A stretch of DNA of 64,000 nucleotides from SAR202 cluster bacterium. Lineage in GTDB: Bacteria; Chloroflexota; Dehalococcoidia; Lucifugimonadales; Lucifugimonadaceae. Below, piece by piece: positions 17,186 through 25,423 of this stretch. Positions within the stretch are counted from its first letter, which is position 1, and every line of letters begins with the position of its first letter. Both the position numbers and the translations under genes were made by a program. A model generated the notes under the pieces. That model was not told where the DNA came from. It was given only the letters and a program-made list of their open reading frames with translations, and ran no database searches. The DNA is taken from the NCBI GenBank assembly GCA_009392215.1, contig VFGZ01000026.1:186001-250000 (forward strand), written 5' to 3'.

Positions 17186-17491
17186 TTAATCGATTTCTAA
17201 GCTGACCCGGGTGTCAGTTTTTACAGCCGCAACCCGCAACAGAGATCGCATCGACTGGGCTACCCGGCCATTACGTCCGATAACTTTGCCCTTATCTTCA
17301 TCGTCGACCGACAGGCGCAGAAATATGTGATCACCATCACCTTCATCGGTTACCGAGACGTTGTCTGGATTAGAGGCTAAGGCTCTGGCAATGTATTCGA
17401 TCATTTCACGCATAGCATCCACGGGCGATCCGTCGTCTGCGTAAATTAGATCCTGGTCGTCTTCCTTGTTGCGCTCGGATGGTTCAGGCAT
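17186..17491 (-). CDS. khpA: KH-domain RNA-binding protein (KhpA/YlqC)
   Basis: This protein has a single KH domain with the RNA-binding GRNGR loop (GxxG) and the typical start of KhpA (MREMIEYIARALASNPDNV). KhpA proteins bind RNA with KhpB and act in cell elongation and ribosome-related processes. Usual length is about 75-80. The ATG at 17491 gives 101 residues, with a 26-residue acidic N-terminal extension, and overlaps the rpsP stop by 8 nt (ATGCCTGA), which argues that the long start is used by translational coupling. An internal ATG (17413) would give the standard length. Confidence 0.93.
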   Translation of the reverse strand: MPEPSERNKEDDQDLIYADDGSPVDAMREMIEYIARALASNPDNVSVTDEGDGDHIFLRLSVDDEDKGKVIGRNGRVAQSMRSLLRVAAVKTDTRVSLEID

Positions 17492-17744
17492 TACTTGGAG
17501 CCTTTGGGATGATTCCTTTGATCTGTAATAAGGTTGTCACAGAGTCAGATGGCTGAGCCCCATTTTTGATCCATTCCTTGACTTTATCTTCATTGAGGTT
17601 GATCTCTGGAGGATCTGGGAAGGGATCGTAAGTTCCCACCTGTTCGATAAATGAGCCGTCACGAGCTGCTCGTTGATCAGCGATAACGATTCGGTAGGAA
17701 GGGTGCTTTTTACCCCCAGCGCGTCGAAGGCGAATGCGAACCAT
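17484..17744 (-). CDS. rpsP: 30S ribosomal protein S16
   Basis: This 86-residue S16 binds 16S rRNA early in 30S assembly. The family pattern VRIRLRRAGGKKHPSYRIVIADQR and the FIEQVGTYDP segment are clear. Its ATG is at 17744. It is the first gene of the unit rpsP-khpA-rimM-yebC, and a sigma-70-type promoter lies about 93 nt upstream. Confidence 0.98.
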   Translation of the reverse strand: MVRIRLRRAGGKKHPSYRIVIADQRAARDGSFIEQVGTYDPFPDPPEINLNEDKVKEWIKNGAQPSDSVTTLLQIKGIIPKAPSNA

Positions 17745-17836
17745 GCGGGAAAATACTCCGTGCTGGGCTATTGCCAGCGAAAATTATTCGAACAAAGCTT
17801 GGCTGCGAGCCGTGGATCGACTCACTACAACGTAAA

Positions 17837-17866
17837 ATTGTATTGACCTTCATAGTGATTAGTCAA
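17837..17866 (-). promoter_or_regulatory. Sigma-70-type promoter of the rpsP operon
   Basis: On the minus strand TTGACT (plus coordinates 17866-17861) and TACAAT (17842-17837) are separated by 18 nt. Both hexamers are five-of-six matches to consensus. Transcription would start near 17830 and give a leader of about 85 nt before the rpsP ATG. No leader structure was recognised. Confidence 0.65.
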
Positions 17867-18011
17867 AGGGTTTGTGCTGCATAGTCGCTTAAAATTGGTA
17901 ATTAGAGAAGTCTATTAGAGATTATTGATTAATTGATATTGACCATTTCGATGCCATGCGGCAGTAACCTATATTAAGTGGAACCATTAGTTACGACTTG
18001 TATTTTCTACG

Positions 18012-18740
18012 TTGAACCAACATATATCTGAGATTTCAGTTCTCTTTTTTGCTGCCATCCGTGAGCGGGCAGGTGCTAGTGTCGTGCAGGTCGTAGCAGT
18101 TGATGGTATGACGGTAAGTGATGCCGTTGACACTGCTTGTAGGGCTGCTCCATCACATTTTGAACTCGAAACTCCAGTCATGCTTGCACTGAATGGCGAA
18201 TATGTAGCGAATGATCATCCGGTCAAACCAGGTGATGAAATTGCTGTGATTCCGCCGGTTAGTGGGGGCTTAGGTCAAAATCCTGACGATTCTGAGTGGG
18301 TATTTTTGACTGGTGACCAGTTGGATGCTGCTGTATTAACCGAATTTGTCAAGACAGATGCCGATGGCGCTATAGTGACTTTTTTAGGAGTGACCAGAGA
18401 TAGCAACCAAGGGCGCATCGTGAAATATTTGGAGTACGAGGCTTATCAACCGATGGCTGAGAATAAGATTGGAGAAATCATCAACGAAATGAGGAGTAGA
18501 TGGTCAATTGGGAAGATCGCAGTTGCTCATCGTACGGGACGAGTCAATATTGGCGAAACGAGCATGGTCATAGCTGTTGCCTCTCCTCATCGGCGACCAG
18601 CATTTGAATCCTGCCTGTATTTTGTTGACCGATTGAAGGAGATTGTTCCAATCTGGAAAAAAGAATTCTTTGAAGGTGGAGAAGTATGGATTGGAGAGAC
18701 CCCAGGTGACGGCACCGTCGTCCAGAATTGGTATAAATGA
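18012..18740 (+). CDS. Fused molybdopterin synthase (MoaD-MoaE, MoaX-like)
   Basis: This 242-residue protein joins the two subunits of molybdopterin synthase, which adds two sulfurs to cPMP. Residues 1-86 are MoaD-like, a beta-grasp fold ending in PPVSGG (Gly85-Gly86). Residues 95-242 are MoaE-like, with VTFLGVTRD, EYEAY, HRTGRVNIGE, SPHRRPAFESC and the active-site-like IWKKE (Lys216/217). In separate MoaD the C-terminal Gly carries the thiocarboxylate, so here GG must be exposed by cleavage or used in another way; mycobacterial MoaX is a known cleaved fusion. The start is TTG at 18012. No other molybdopterin genes are near. Confidence 0.9.
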   Translation: MNQHISEISVLFFAAIRERAGASVVQVVAVDGMTVSDAVDTACRAAPSHFELETPVMLALNGEYVANDHPVKPGDEIAVIPPVSGGLGQNPDDSEWVFLTGDQLDAAVLTEFVKTDADGAIVTFLGVTRDSNQGRIVKYLEYEAYQPMAENKIGEIINEMRSRWSIGKIAVAHRTGRVNIGETSMVIAVASPHRRPAFESCLYFVDRLKEIVPIWKKEFFEGGEVWIGETPGDGTVVQNWYK

Positions 18741-18743
18741 TTG

Positions 18744-18761
18744 ACATGTAGTTTTACATGT
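18744..18761. promoter_or_regulatory. Inverted repeat ACATGTA-N4-TACATGT upstream of the ABC exporter
   Basis: A perfect 7-bp inverted repeat with a 4-nt centre lies 22 nt before the GTG start of the ABC ATPase, and overlaps a TTGACA at 18741-18746. No T-run follows, so an operator is at least as likely as a terminator for the upstream gene. The position would suit a repressor of the exporter, but no regulator gene is adjacent. Confidence 0.4.
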
Positions 18762-18783
18762 ATTTCGTGTAATAAGAGGTAAA

Positions 18784-19755
18784 GTGAGCGAACAATCGGA
18801 ATCGGATCGGCACCAACATAAAAATGCCCTGGCCGTCAGCCTTATCGAGGCGAACAATCTTTACAGAAGCTACCGAAACATTGCAGCAGTCGACGGAATC
18901 TCTTTTCGTGTTGAGACAGGCGAAACCTATGGTCTGTTAGGTCCCAATGGTGCAGGAAAAACCACAACGATGCGTATGCTGAGTGGTCTTACCCCTGTGG
19001 ACTCCGGAACCCTCAGAGTTGCAGGTATCGACGTGGTTCAAGACAGCCGGTCTGTTAGAGAAATTATGGGCGTTGTCACTCAGCATGACGGACTTGATGC
19101 TGGTCTTACCGTTTACCAAAATCTTTTTCTATACGGATTTTTGATAGGTCTCTCCAAATCATCTGCTCAAAAACGCACACATGAAGTTCTTGAGTTTTTC
19201 AATTTGCGTGATAGGTCTAAGGCTAATGTATACGAGCTTTCAGGTGGTATGAAGCGTCGCCTGGCAATTGCCCGTTCAATGATGAGTAGTCCGACAGTGA
19301 TTGTGTTGGACGAACCGTCGACAGGACTTGACCCACAAAGTCGCAACCGTGTTTGGGAAGAGCTTGCGATTCTCAAGGAATCGGGTGTGACCGTAGTCTT
19401 GTCAACACATTACATGGAAGAAGCCGCGACATTGTGTGACCGGCTTTCCATCATGGATCGAGGCAAGATTCTTGATGAAGGTACGCCGGATCAAATGATA
19501 CTAAGGTATGCTCCTAAAGAAGTTGCGCAGATCAGGGTTGCACCTGGCTCTCTGAGGCGTGTGCGAGATTATCTAAACAAACATGAGATTCCATTTCGCG
19601 AGGTGGGCGCTCTTTTAAGCGTGACGGGAGATCGAGGAGCTAATCCTGATATTTCTGAGTTAAATGGGATAACAGGAGTTAAGGCCTCCTACCGCGCCGG
19701 CAACCTTGAAGACGTATTTTTGACGCTAACTGGACGAGAACTGAGAGATGGATGA
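18784..19755 (+). CDS. ABC transporter ATP-binding protein (DrrA type)
   Basis: This 323-residue ATPase has Walker A GPNGAGKT, the ABC signature LSGGMKRRL, Walker B VIVLDEPSTGLDP and H-loop STHYMEEA. A C-terminal extension (about 235-323) with the ENLEDVFLTLTGR-like ending is characteristic of DrrA/NodI-type exporters. GTG at 18784 is preceded by an AGAGG Shine-Dalgarno sequence about 5 nt upstream, supporting that start. Its stop overlaps the permease start (ATGA). The pair probably forms an exporter of a lipid, polyketide-like or drug-like molecule; the substrate is not determined. Confidence 0.94.
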   Translation: MSEQSESDRHQHKNALAVSLIEANNLYRSYRNIAAVDGISFRVETGETYGLLGPNGAGKTTTMRMLSGLTPVDSGTLRVAGIDVVQDSRSVREIMGVVTQHDGLDAGLTVYQNLFLYGFLIGLSKSSAQKRTHEVLEFFNLRDRSKANVYELSGGMKRRLAIARSMMSSPTVIVLDEPSTGLDPQSRNRVWEELAILKESGVTVVLSTHYMEEAATLCDRLSIMDRGKILDEGTPDQMILRYAPKEVAQIRVAPGSLRRVRDYLNKHEIPFREVGALLSVTGDRGANPDISELNGITGVKASYRAGNLEDVFLTLTGRELRDG

Positions 19756-20540
19756 CGTTTTCATCAAATGAGGTTTTCAAAATCAGACTCCGTAGCATTA
19801 CGGGAATATGGTTACGTCATGCCGTTGCATTCATACGTTACTGGAAATTTGTTATCACCTGGGTCTTGGTTGAGCCAGTGATTGTGTTGGTAGCTGTCGG
19901 ATTTGGAATAGGAAAACTTGTGAATTCAGTTGAAGGAGCTGACTCTTATGCTGAGTTCGTTACTCCTGGTTTGATTATGGGATCAGCAATGTTCCACGCT
20001 TTGTTTGAGACTTCCTGGAATGCTTACAACCGTATAGAGAATGACGTTTATGAGACTGCTCTTACGGCTCCGATCACGGTGGTTGAAGTGACTCTCGGAG
20101 ACGTCCTGTGGGCAGTTACAAGATCGATCATGACTACAATAGGTGTAGCGTCAGTGGCCGTGGCGTTTGGTTGGTTAGATGGTTGGCTTGCTTTCGGAAT
20201 ACTGATCCCATCTGCAATGGTGGGCGTATTGTTCGGAACTATGGGCTTTCTTTTTTCGGCGATAGCTCCTCATACAACCTTTTTAACTATCGTATTTACG
20301 TTGATAGCCACGCCACTATATTTTTTTTCAGGGTCATTTTTTCCGCTGTCGACTCTGCCAGATTGGGTCGAGCCGATTGCTTGGTTGATGCCGCTTACAC
20401 CCGGAGTTCATATCGCCCGAGGATTCGCCCTAGGGCACTTGGATATAACTCACTTATGGGCCGCTGTTTATATGATTGGACTTACTATTGTGATGTGGCC
20501 TTTAGTGATTTACTTGTTAAAACGTCGTCTCGTCAAATAA
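19752..20540 (+). CDS. ABC-2 type transporter permease (DrrB/NodJ type)
   Basis: This 262-residue membrane protein has about six hydrophobic helices and the ABC-2 family signature FPLSTLPDWVEPIAWLMPLT followed by P-G-V-H near the C-terminus, as in NodJ and DrrB. The ATG overlaps the stop of the ATPase by 4 nt (ATGA), so the two are co-translated and almost certainly form one exporter. It ends about 115 nt before the tRNA-Ser gene. Confidence 0.92.
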   Translation: MTFSSNEVFKIRLRSITGIWLRHAVAFIRYWKFVITWVLVEPVIVLVAVGFGIGKLVNSVEGADSYAEFVTPGLIMGSAMFHALFETSWNAYNRIENDVYETALTAPITVVEVTLGDVLWAVTRSIMTTIGVASVAVAFGWLDGWLAFGILIPSAMVGVLFGTMGFLFSAIAPHTTFLTIVFTLIATPLYFFSGSFFPLSTLPDWVEPIAWLMPLTPGVHIARGFALGHLDITHLWAAVYMIGLTIVMWPLVIYLLKRRLVK

Positions 20541-20655
20541 ATGTTTCGTCCAGTCCTCTGAATGTGCGTTAATGATGAACAATCCCCTTCCAAGCACTTT
20601 GCGAAGGGTTCTTGCGAAGCTATATTTAGCAGGGTGCAACTGTGATGATTTCCTA

Positions 20656-20748
20656 GGAGGGTTCGCATAGTGGCCTAGTGCGGCCGCCTGCTAAGCGGCT
20701 TGGGGGTGTTGAGCTCCCTCGCGGGTTCGAATCCCGCACCCTCCGCCA
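20656..20748 (+). tRNA. tRNA-Ser (anticodon GCU)
   Basis: The 7-bp acceptor stem GGAGGGT (20656-20662) pairs with ACCCTCC (20738-20744). The discriminator G at 20745 and an encoded CCA (20746-20748) follow. The anticodon stem GCCGC/GCGGC encloses the loop CTGCTAA with anticodon GCT (20690-20692), which reads AGC/AGU serine codons. A long variable arm and a GGTTCGAATCC T-loop are present, as expected for a class II tRNA of 93 nt. Confidence 0.97.
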
Positions 20749-20780
20749 TTACACCTGCAGCTTGCCCAAATTGGCGGTTC

Positions 20781-21641
20781 TTAAGTTCCGACGCGCAAAC
20801 TAGGTTGGCAAATAGATCTAAGGGTTTCCACTGCAGCGAGAACCGCCAGGAAGCTAGTTTTGGGATTTTTATCGTGAGGTTTGTTTTCAAATCGGAACGA
20901 AAACAACCCAGCGGTACTAGTTGCTTTTATTTCATGGACATTTCCCGGGGAGTCCGGATCGGCGATGACGACTACCTGTGTTGAATCGGGACCAATACCG
21001 GCTAAGCTTACCGTGGCGGCCACGTTGACATTGGCAGGAAATAAACCTACAGCTTCTGCTGCCGAGCCCTGAAATATCACTGTAGGTTCATCGATCTTCT
21101 CATCTTCCCAGCCAGCGAATCCCGGGGCACCTGAAAGGGCGACTGGTGGTTTACTAGAAATGATAGTAACTTCTTCGAGCAGATGTTTCGAGGCACGGAG
21201 TGCATCTATACCACCGACAGCGCCGGATGGGATGTAAAGTGAAACGCCTGACTTTTCAGCGGATGCCATGACCATCTGCATTAGTCCAGGTTCTATCATT
21301 GCCCCAGAGCTCATGATTAACATTGATTTGCCGGCGCTTACAATATTCACAGCGTGATCTGTCACAACTTGTTGGGAAGCACACTCAACAATCAAGTCGA
21401 TCTTATCGATTTCGGTTAATTCAGAGATCGTATTCGCCTCAATCAATGGTGTGACTTGGCATCGGTTCAATTCTTGGGATAGGCGATTTCTAGCTGAGGC
21501 AGATTGGTCGAATAGGGCGATAATACTTGCGGGTCCAGCTTCTCCTCGCTGTACAGATCTGGCCAACTCTGAGCCCATGGCACCACATCCGATTAGACCT
21601 AAATTCACTATTTTTGGGTGTTTGTTAACCAACAGACTCAT
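20781..21641 (-). CDS. nadX: L-aspartate dehydrogenase (NadX)
   Basis: This 286-residue NAD(P)-dependent enzyme oxidises L-aspartate to iminoaspartate, the first step of de novo NAD synthesis in organisms without NadB. The Rossmann motif GLIGCGAMGSELA is near residue 15. IPSGAVGGIDALRA and FPANVNVAATVSLAG in the catalytic domain match the NadX family, as does HEIKATSTAG near the end. The context supports it: nadA and nadC follow on the other strand within 2.5 kb, and no nadB is seen. It converges on the tRNA-Ser gene and diverges from miaB across a 209-nt gap. Confidence 0.92.
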   Translation of the reverse strand: MSLLVNKHPKIVNLGLIGCGAMGSELARSVQRGEAGPASIIALFDQSASARNRLSQELNRCQVTPLIEANTISELTEIDKIDLIVECASQQVVTDHAVNIVSAGKSMLIMSSGAMIEPGLMQMVMASAEKSGVSLYIPSGAVGGIDALRASKHLLEEVTIISSKPPVALSGAPGFAGWEDEKIDEPTVIFQGSAAEAVGLFPANVNVAATVSLAGIGPDSTQVVVIADPDSPGNVHEIKATSTAGLFSFRFENKPHDKNPKTSFLAVLAAVETLRSICQPSLRVGT

Positions 21642-21850
21642 AACTCCGAATTCTTCAGGGCGATACTATTAATGGATGAGCAATAACGCTGAGTGGATCG
21701 TTTGTGCATCATAATTGATCTAGGATCTGGTATGTGCGATGCACCGGTTATATCCTTAATGCATAATGTTCTTTTCAATTGCTGAAAAACTAAAAGTCTA
21801 TTCAAGCCATACTTTTTTTCTCAATAGCCAATTAACGGACTGCATAAACA

Positions 21851-23179
21851 TTGCCTAGTTACCATGTGTGGACTGTAGGGTGCCAGATGAACACTTCTGA
21901 TTCAGAACGTTTGTCTAGTGGATTTTCTCAAATGGGATTTGATTTGGCAGAAGATCCATTTGCGGCTGATGTGTTCGTGTTGAATACATGTGTTGTACGT
22001 CAGTCGGCCGAAGATACTGCCACTGGAATGCTGGGTAGGCTTGGCAAAGAAAAAAAGAACAGTGGGAATCAAATCATTGGCGTGACCGGTTGTATGGTCG
22101 GACCTGAAAAATCTCAACTTAAACGTCGTTTTCCTCATGTGGATGTTTGGTCCGGTCCTCAGGAGTTTGGACCCATTTTGGAATTAGCAGGCTTTCGGCA
22201 CGGCCTTGACCCTTCAGGATGTCTCAGCGGCTTGGTTCCTGAGACCCCTCATGTTTCTTCCTTCATACCAGTAGTGCATGGCTGCGATAAATTCTGTACT
22301 TTTTGTATTATTCCGTATCGGCGGGGTAGGGAGACAAGCCGAACTTCTTCAGAGATTGTTCATGAGGCGGAAATGATGGTCGCTCGTGGGGTGAAGGAGG
22401 TCACATTTCTCGGTCAAAACGTAGACTCGTATGGTCACGATCTGCGACCAAGAATCGACCTTGCTGATTTGATGACTATGGTTCATGAGATCAATGGTTT
22501 GGAGCGAATAAGGTTCTTAACTTCACATCCTAACGATATGTCTGTGAGGATACTGGAAGCTGTTCGTGATCTTCCGAAGGTTTGTGAAATGATCAATCTT
22601 CCATTCCAAGCTGGCGACGATACGATATTGGCCAACATGCGACGCGGATACACGGCCAGGCAGTTCCTGCAGAAAATAACTCAGATAAAGGATATGATTC
22701 CGGGAGTCACTCTGACCACAGATCTTATTGTTGGTTTTTCTGGCGAGTCTGATGAACAATTTGAACGATCTATGGACGTGCTGCGCTACGTTGAATTTGA
22801 AAAAGTGCACGTTTCGGAATACTCGTATCGGGAGGGAACATTCGCATCTCGAAAAATGAAAGATGATATTGATAGGTCCGTTAAGAAGGCTCGCAAGGCT
22901 GCAGTCGGAGAACTCCAAGAGGAAATCCAAACTCGTAATAACGCCCGTATGGTCGGCAGTCGTTTTGATGTACTTATTGAAGGACGTAAGAGAGGCAGGC
23001 TGCATGGTCGTAGCAGAGGCGATAAACTAGTGTACTTGAATACGACATCCGATCCGATATCACAAGAACCTAGGGTTGGTCAGACGGTTGAGGTTGAAAT
23101 AACCGAGAGTTCACCATGGTCTCTTGAAGCGCAGTTAGTTGAGATCCAGGTGAAAAAAGAAAAGGTGACGGTCGCATGA
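21851..23179 (+). CDS. miaB: tRNA-2-methylthio-N6-dimethylallyladenosine synthase (MiaB)
   Basis: This 442-residue radical-SAM methylthiotransferase modifies i6A37 of tRNAs reading UNN codons. The N-terminal domain contains the three auxiliary-cluster cysteines (GCQMN, NTCVV, GCMVG). The radical-SAM motif is GCDKFCTFCIIPYRRG (CxxxCxxC). A TRAM domain lies at the C-terminus (from about residue 365). It starts with TTG at 21851, immediately before the conserved SYHVWTVGCQMN. Its stop overlaps nadA (ATGA), so the two are co-translated, although their functions differ. The MiaB family is favoured over RimO or MtaB by the SDSERL and NTCVVR patterns. Confidence 0.93.
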   Translation: MPSYHVWTVGCQMNTSDSERLSSGFSQMGFDLAEDPFAADVFVLNTCVVRQSAEDTATGMLGRLGKEKKNSGNQIIGVTGCMVGPEKSQLKRRFPHVDVWSGPQEFGPILELAGFRHGLDPSGCLSGLVPETPHVSSFIPVVHGCDKFCTFCIIPYRRGRETSRTSSEIVHEAEMMVARGVKEVTFLGQNVDSYGHDLRPRIDLADLMTMVHEINGLERIRFLTSHPNDMSVRILEAVRDLPKVCEMINLPFQAGDDTILANMRRGYTARQFLQKITQIKDMIPGVTLTTDLIVGFSGESDEQFERSMDVLRYVEFEKVHVSEYSYREGTFASRKMKDDIDRSVKKARKAAVGELQEEIQTRNNARMVGSRFDVLIEGRKRGRLHGRSRGDKLVYLNTTSDPISQEPRVGQTVEVEITESSPWSLEAQLVEIQVKKEKVTVA

Positions 23180-24390
23180 CGACTGCCTTTAGCAAGCAAA
23201 CGACCATCGCTATTAGTGAACTGGAGCAATCTGCATTTTGCCAGACTGACGGCAACCTGCGGACTAAGACTCTCCAAGAAGAATTCCAAACTGGTGTTCG
23301 CTGGCAGAAAGTTCCGACGCGATATTTGAAGCTTACCCCTGATGAAATTGCTGAGGGAATTGTTTTTGCCCGCAAGGAGCTAGGGGACAAAGCAGTCCTT
23401 CTGGGACATCATTATCAACGCGATGATGTAATTCAGTATGCTGATTTTACTGGGGATTCTTACAAGCTATCTAAAATGGCGGCTGAAACTAAGGAAGCGA
23501 AATGGATCATTTTTTGTGGAGTCCACTTCATGGCAGAGACGGCAGACATACTAACTCTGCCAGATCAGAACGTGTTATTACCTAATCTAGCTGCTGGCTG
23601 TTCAATGGCTGATATGGCAACTTCACAAGACGTGCAGGATTGTTGGGATGACCTTCATTCTATTCTCGGACCCACGGAAAAGATCATACCTATAACTTAT
23701 ATGAATTCTGCTGCTGCTATAAAAGCACATTGCGGAAAAAATGGAGGTTTGGTTTGCACCTCATCTAATGCTGATAAAGCATTCGATTGGGCTTTAGATC
23801 GTGGCGAAAAGATCTTATTCTTGCCGGATCAGCATCTCGGGCGAAATACTGCAGTTGCCAAAGGTATCTCCGAGGATGAAATGGCCGTGTGGAATCCGTC
23901 TTTGCCAATGGGAGGGCTTTCCAACGAAGATATAAAGAGAACCAAAGTTTTGCTTTGGCAAGGTCATTGTTCTGTTCATACTCGATTTACCGTTGATCAG
24001 ATTGGATCTGCGCGAGCACGTAACCCGAAGACGAATATTATTGTTCATCCTGAATGTACCCGAGAGGTAGTTGACGCCTCCGATTTATACGGTTCGACTG
24101 AATTCATACTTGAGACTATAGCAACTGCTCCGGCAGGGAGTTCGTGGGGAGTCGGAACCGAGATCAATATGGTGCGCAGGCTAGCTGATGAAAATCCTAG
24201 TAAGGAAATTTTCTCACTTGATCCAGTGGTGTGCCCCTGTGCAACTATGTACCGAATACACCCGGCGTATGTTCTTTGGGTTCTTGAGGGCATAATGGCC
24301 GGGCTCGCGATAAACCGTATAGAGGTTGAGCCCGACACTCGTCTAAATGCTCTTATAGCACTTGAACGAATGCTGGAAATGGCCGGCTAA
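23176..24390 (+). CDS. nadA: Quinolinate synthase A
   Basis: This 404-residue enzyme condenses iminoaspartate and dihydroxyacetone phosphate to quinolinate. The three cluster-ligand positions are visible: Cys142 (AAGCSMADMA), Cys294 (VHPEC) and Cys353 or Cys355 (CPCATMYR) for the oxygen-sensitive [4Fe-4S] cluster. LGHHYQRDD near residue 76 is part of the substrate pocket. There is an N-terminal extension of about 50 residues before the core. It overlaps miaB by 4 nt and is followed 33 nt later by nadC. Its substrate would come from NadX, encoded nearby. Confidence 0.96.
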   Translation: MTTAFSKQTTIAISELEQSAFCQTDGNLRTKTLQEEFQTGVRWQKVPTRYLKLTPDEIAEGIVFARKELGDKAVLLGHHYQRDDVIQYADFTGDSYKLSKMAAETKEAKWIIFCGVHFMAETADILTLPDQNVLLPNLAAGCSMADMATSQDVQDCWDDLHSILGPTEKIIPITYMNSAAAIKAHCGKNGGLVCTSSNADKAFDWALDRGEKILFLPDQHLGRNTAVAKGISEDEMAVWNPSLPMGGLSNEDIKRTKVLLWQGHCSVHTRFTVDQIGSARARNPKTNIIVHPECTREVVDASDLYGSTEFILETIATAPAGSSWGVGTEINMVRRLADENPSKEIFSLDPVVCPCATMYRIHPAYVLWVLEGIMAGLAINRIEVEPDTRLNALIALERMLEMAG

Positions 24391-24423
24391 AACAATCGGA
24401 CGGCATTCAATCAGGCAATCCAT

Positions 24424-25284
24424 ATGATTCCAGATCCCGGTGAATTAGACGCAATTATTAACCGTGCGCTAGCGGAGGATGCAGTTGGGTCTGATGCCAC
24501 TTCGTTGTCATTGATTCCACCGAATCTTGAAGCCACTGCATCACTTGTTACAAAACAACCGGGCATTCTTGCCGGAATACACATAGCGGATGCTGTATTT
24601 AAACGTGTAAATCCGGATTTGAAATTCGTTTGTCGTTTACAAGACGGTGATCGTTTAGCTGTTGGGAAGACTTTAGCGACGGTCTCGGGATCAATGGCCT
24701 CGATACTTAGCGGCGAGAGGACGGCACTCAATTTTTTACAGCGTATGAGTGGTATAGCTACCCTAACGGATCTTTATGTATCCGCAGTTGAAGGAACTAA
24801 TGCTTCTATTGTAGACACCAGAAAAACTGTTCCAGGACTTCGGAGACTCGATAAATACTCTGTCAATATTGGAGGTGGGAGGAATCATAGGATGAATCTG
24901 AGTGATGGTGTGCTTATCAAGGACAATCACATTGCCGCACTTAGAAGTACGGGAAACACACTCGAACAATTGATAAAACAGGCACGTTCAAAAGCTCCGC
25001 ACACCCTGAAAGTTGAAGTTGAAGTTGAGTCGGTTGAAGGAGCAATATCGGCAGCTAGTGCCGGAGCCGATATCGTAATGCTCGATAATATGCATCCAGA
25101 TGATATGCGGTCTGCTGTTGCTCAAATTTCCGACCAATGCATCGTTGAGGCATCTGGTGGGATTACGCTTGCAAATGTTGCTGAGGTTGCAAGTACTGGA
25201 GTCGATTTCATTTCAATTGGAGCACTAACTCATTCACCTATGGCACTCGATATTTCACTTGACTATCATACAAAAATAACCTGA
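24424..25284 (+). CDS. nadC: Nicotinate-nucleotide pyrophosphorylase (quinolinate phosphoribosyltransferase)
   Basis: This 286-residue enzyme converts quinolinate and PRPP to nicotinate mononucleotide. Family signatures are ERTALNFLQRMSGIAT, DTRKTVPGLR, GGGRNHRMNLSDGVLIKDNH and, at the C-terminus, EASGGI. It is the third gene of the miaB-nadA-nadC unit (33 nt after nadA) and completes the NadX-NadA-NadC route. Length fits the family (280-290). Confidence 0.96.
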   Translation: MIPDPGELDAIINRALAEDAVGSDATSLSLIPPNLEATASLVTKQPGILAGIHIADAVFKRVNPDLKFVCRLQDGDRLAVGKTLATVSGSMASILSGERTALNFLQRMSGIATLTDLYVSAVEGTNASIVDTRKTVPGLRRLDKYSVNIGGGRNHRMNLSDGVLIKDNHIAALRSTGNTLEQLIKQARSKAPHTLKVEVEVESVEGAISAASAGADIVMLDNMHPDDMRSAVAQISDQCIVEASGGITLANVAEVASTGVDFISIGALTHSPMALDISLDYHTKIT

Positions 25285-25423
25285 TTCGCTAAAACACCTT
25301 TCGTCTATAGCTACATGTTGTGGATTTCGTCATAGACCTAGATTCGATGTGTTGGTTCCGGATGGCGGGAAAGGTATTTCAATACCGCCTAAAATATTAT
25401 TCTCAATGCGTTAGGATCTGTGT

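Noticed and set aside
20585..20608. CCCTTC/GAAGGG hairpin after the ABC permease as a terminator
   Set aside because: Only a 6-bp stem with a 12-nt loop and no T-run; too weak to call.
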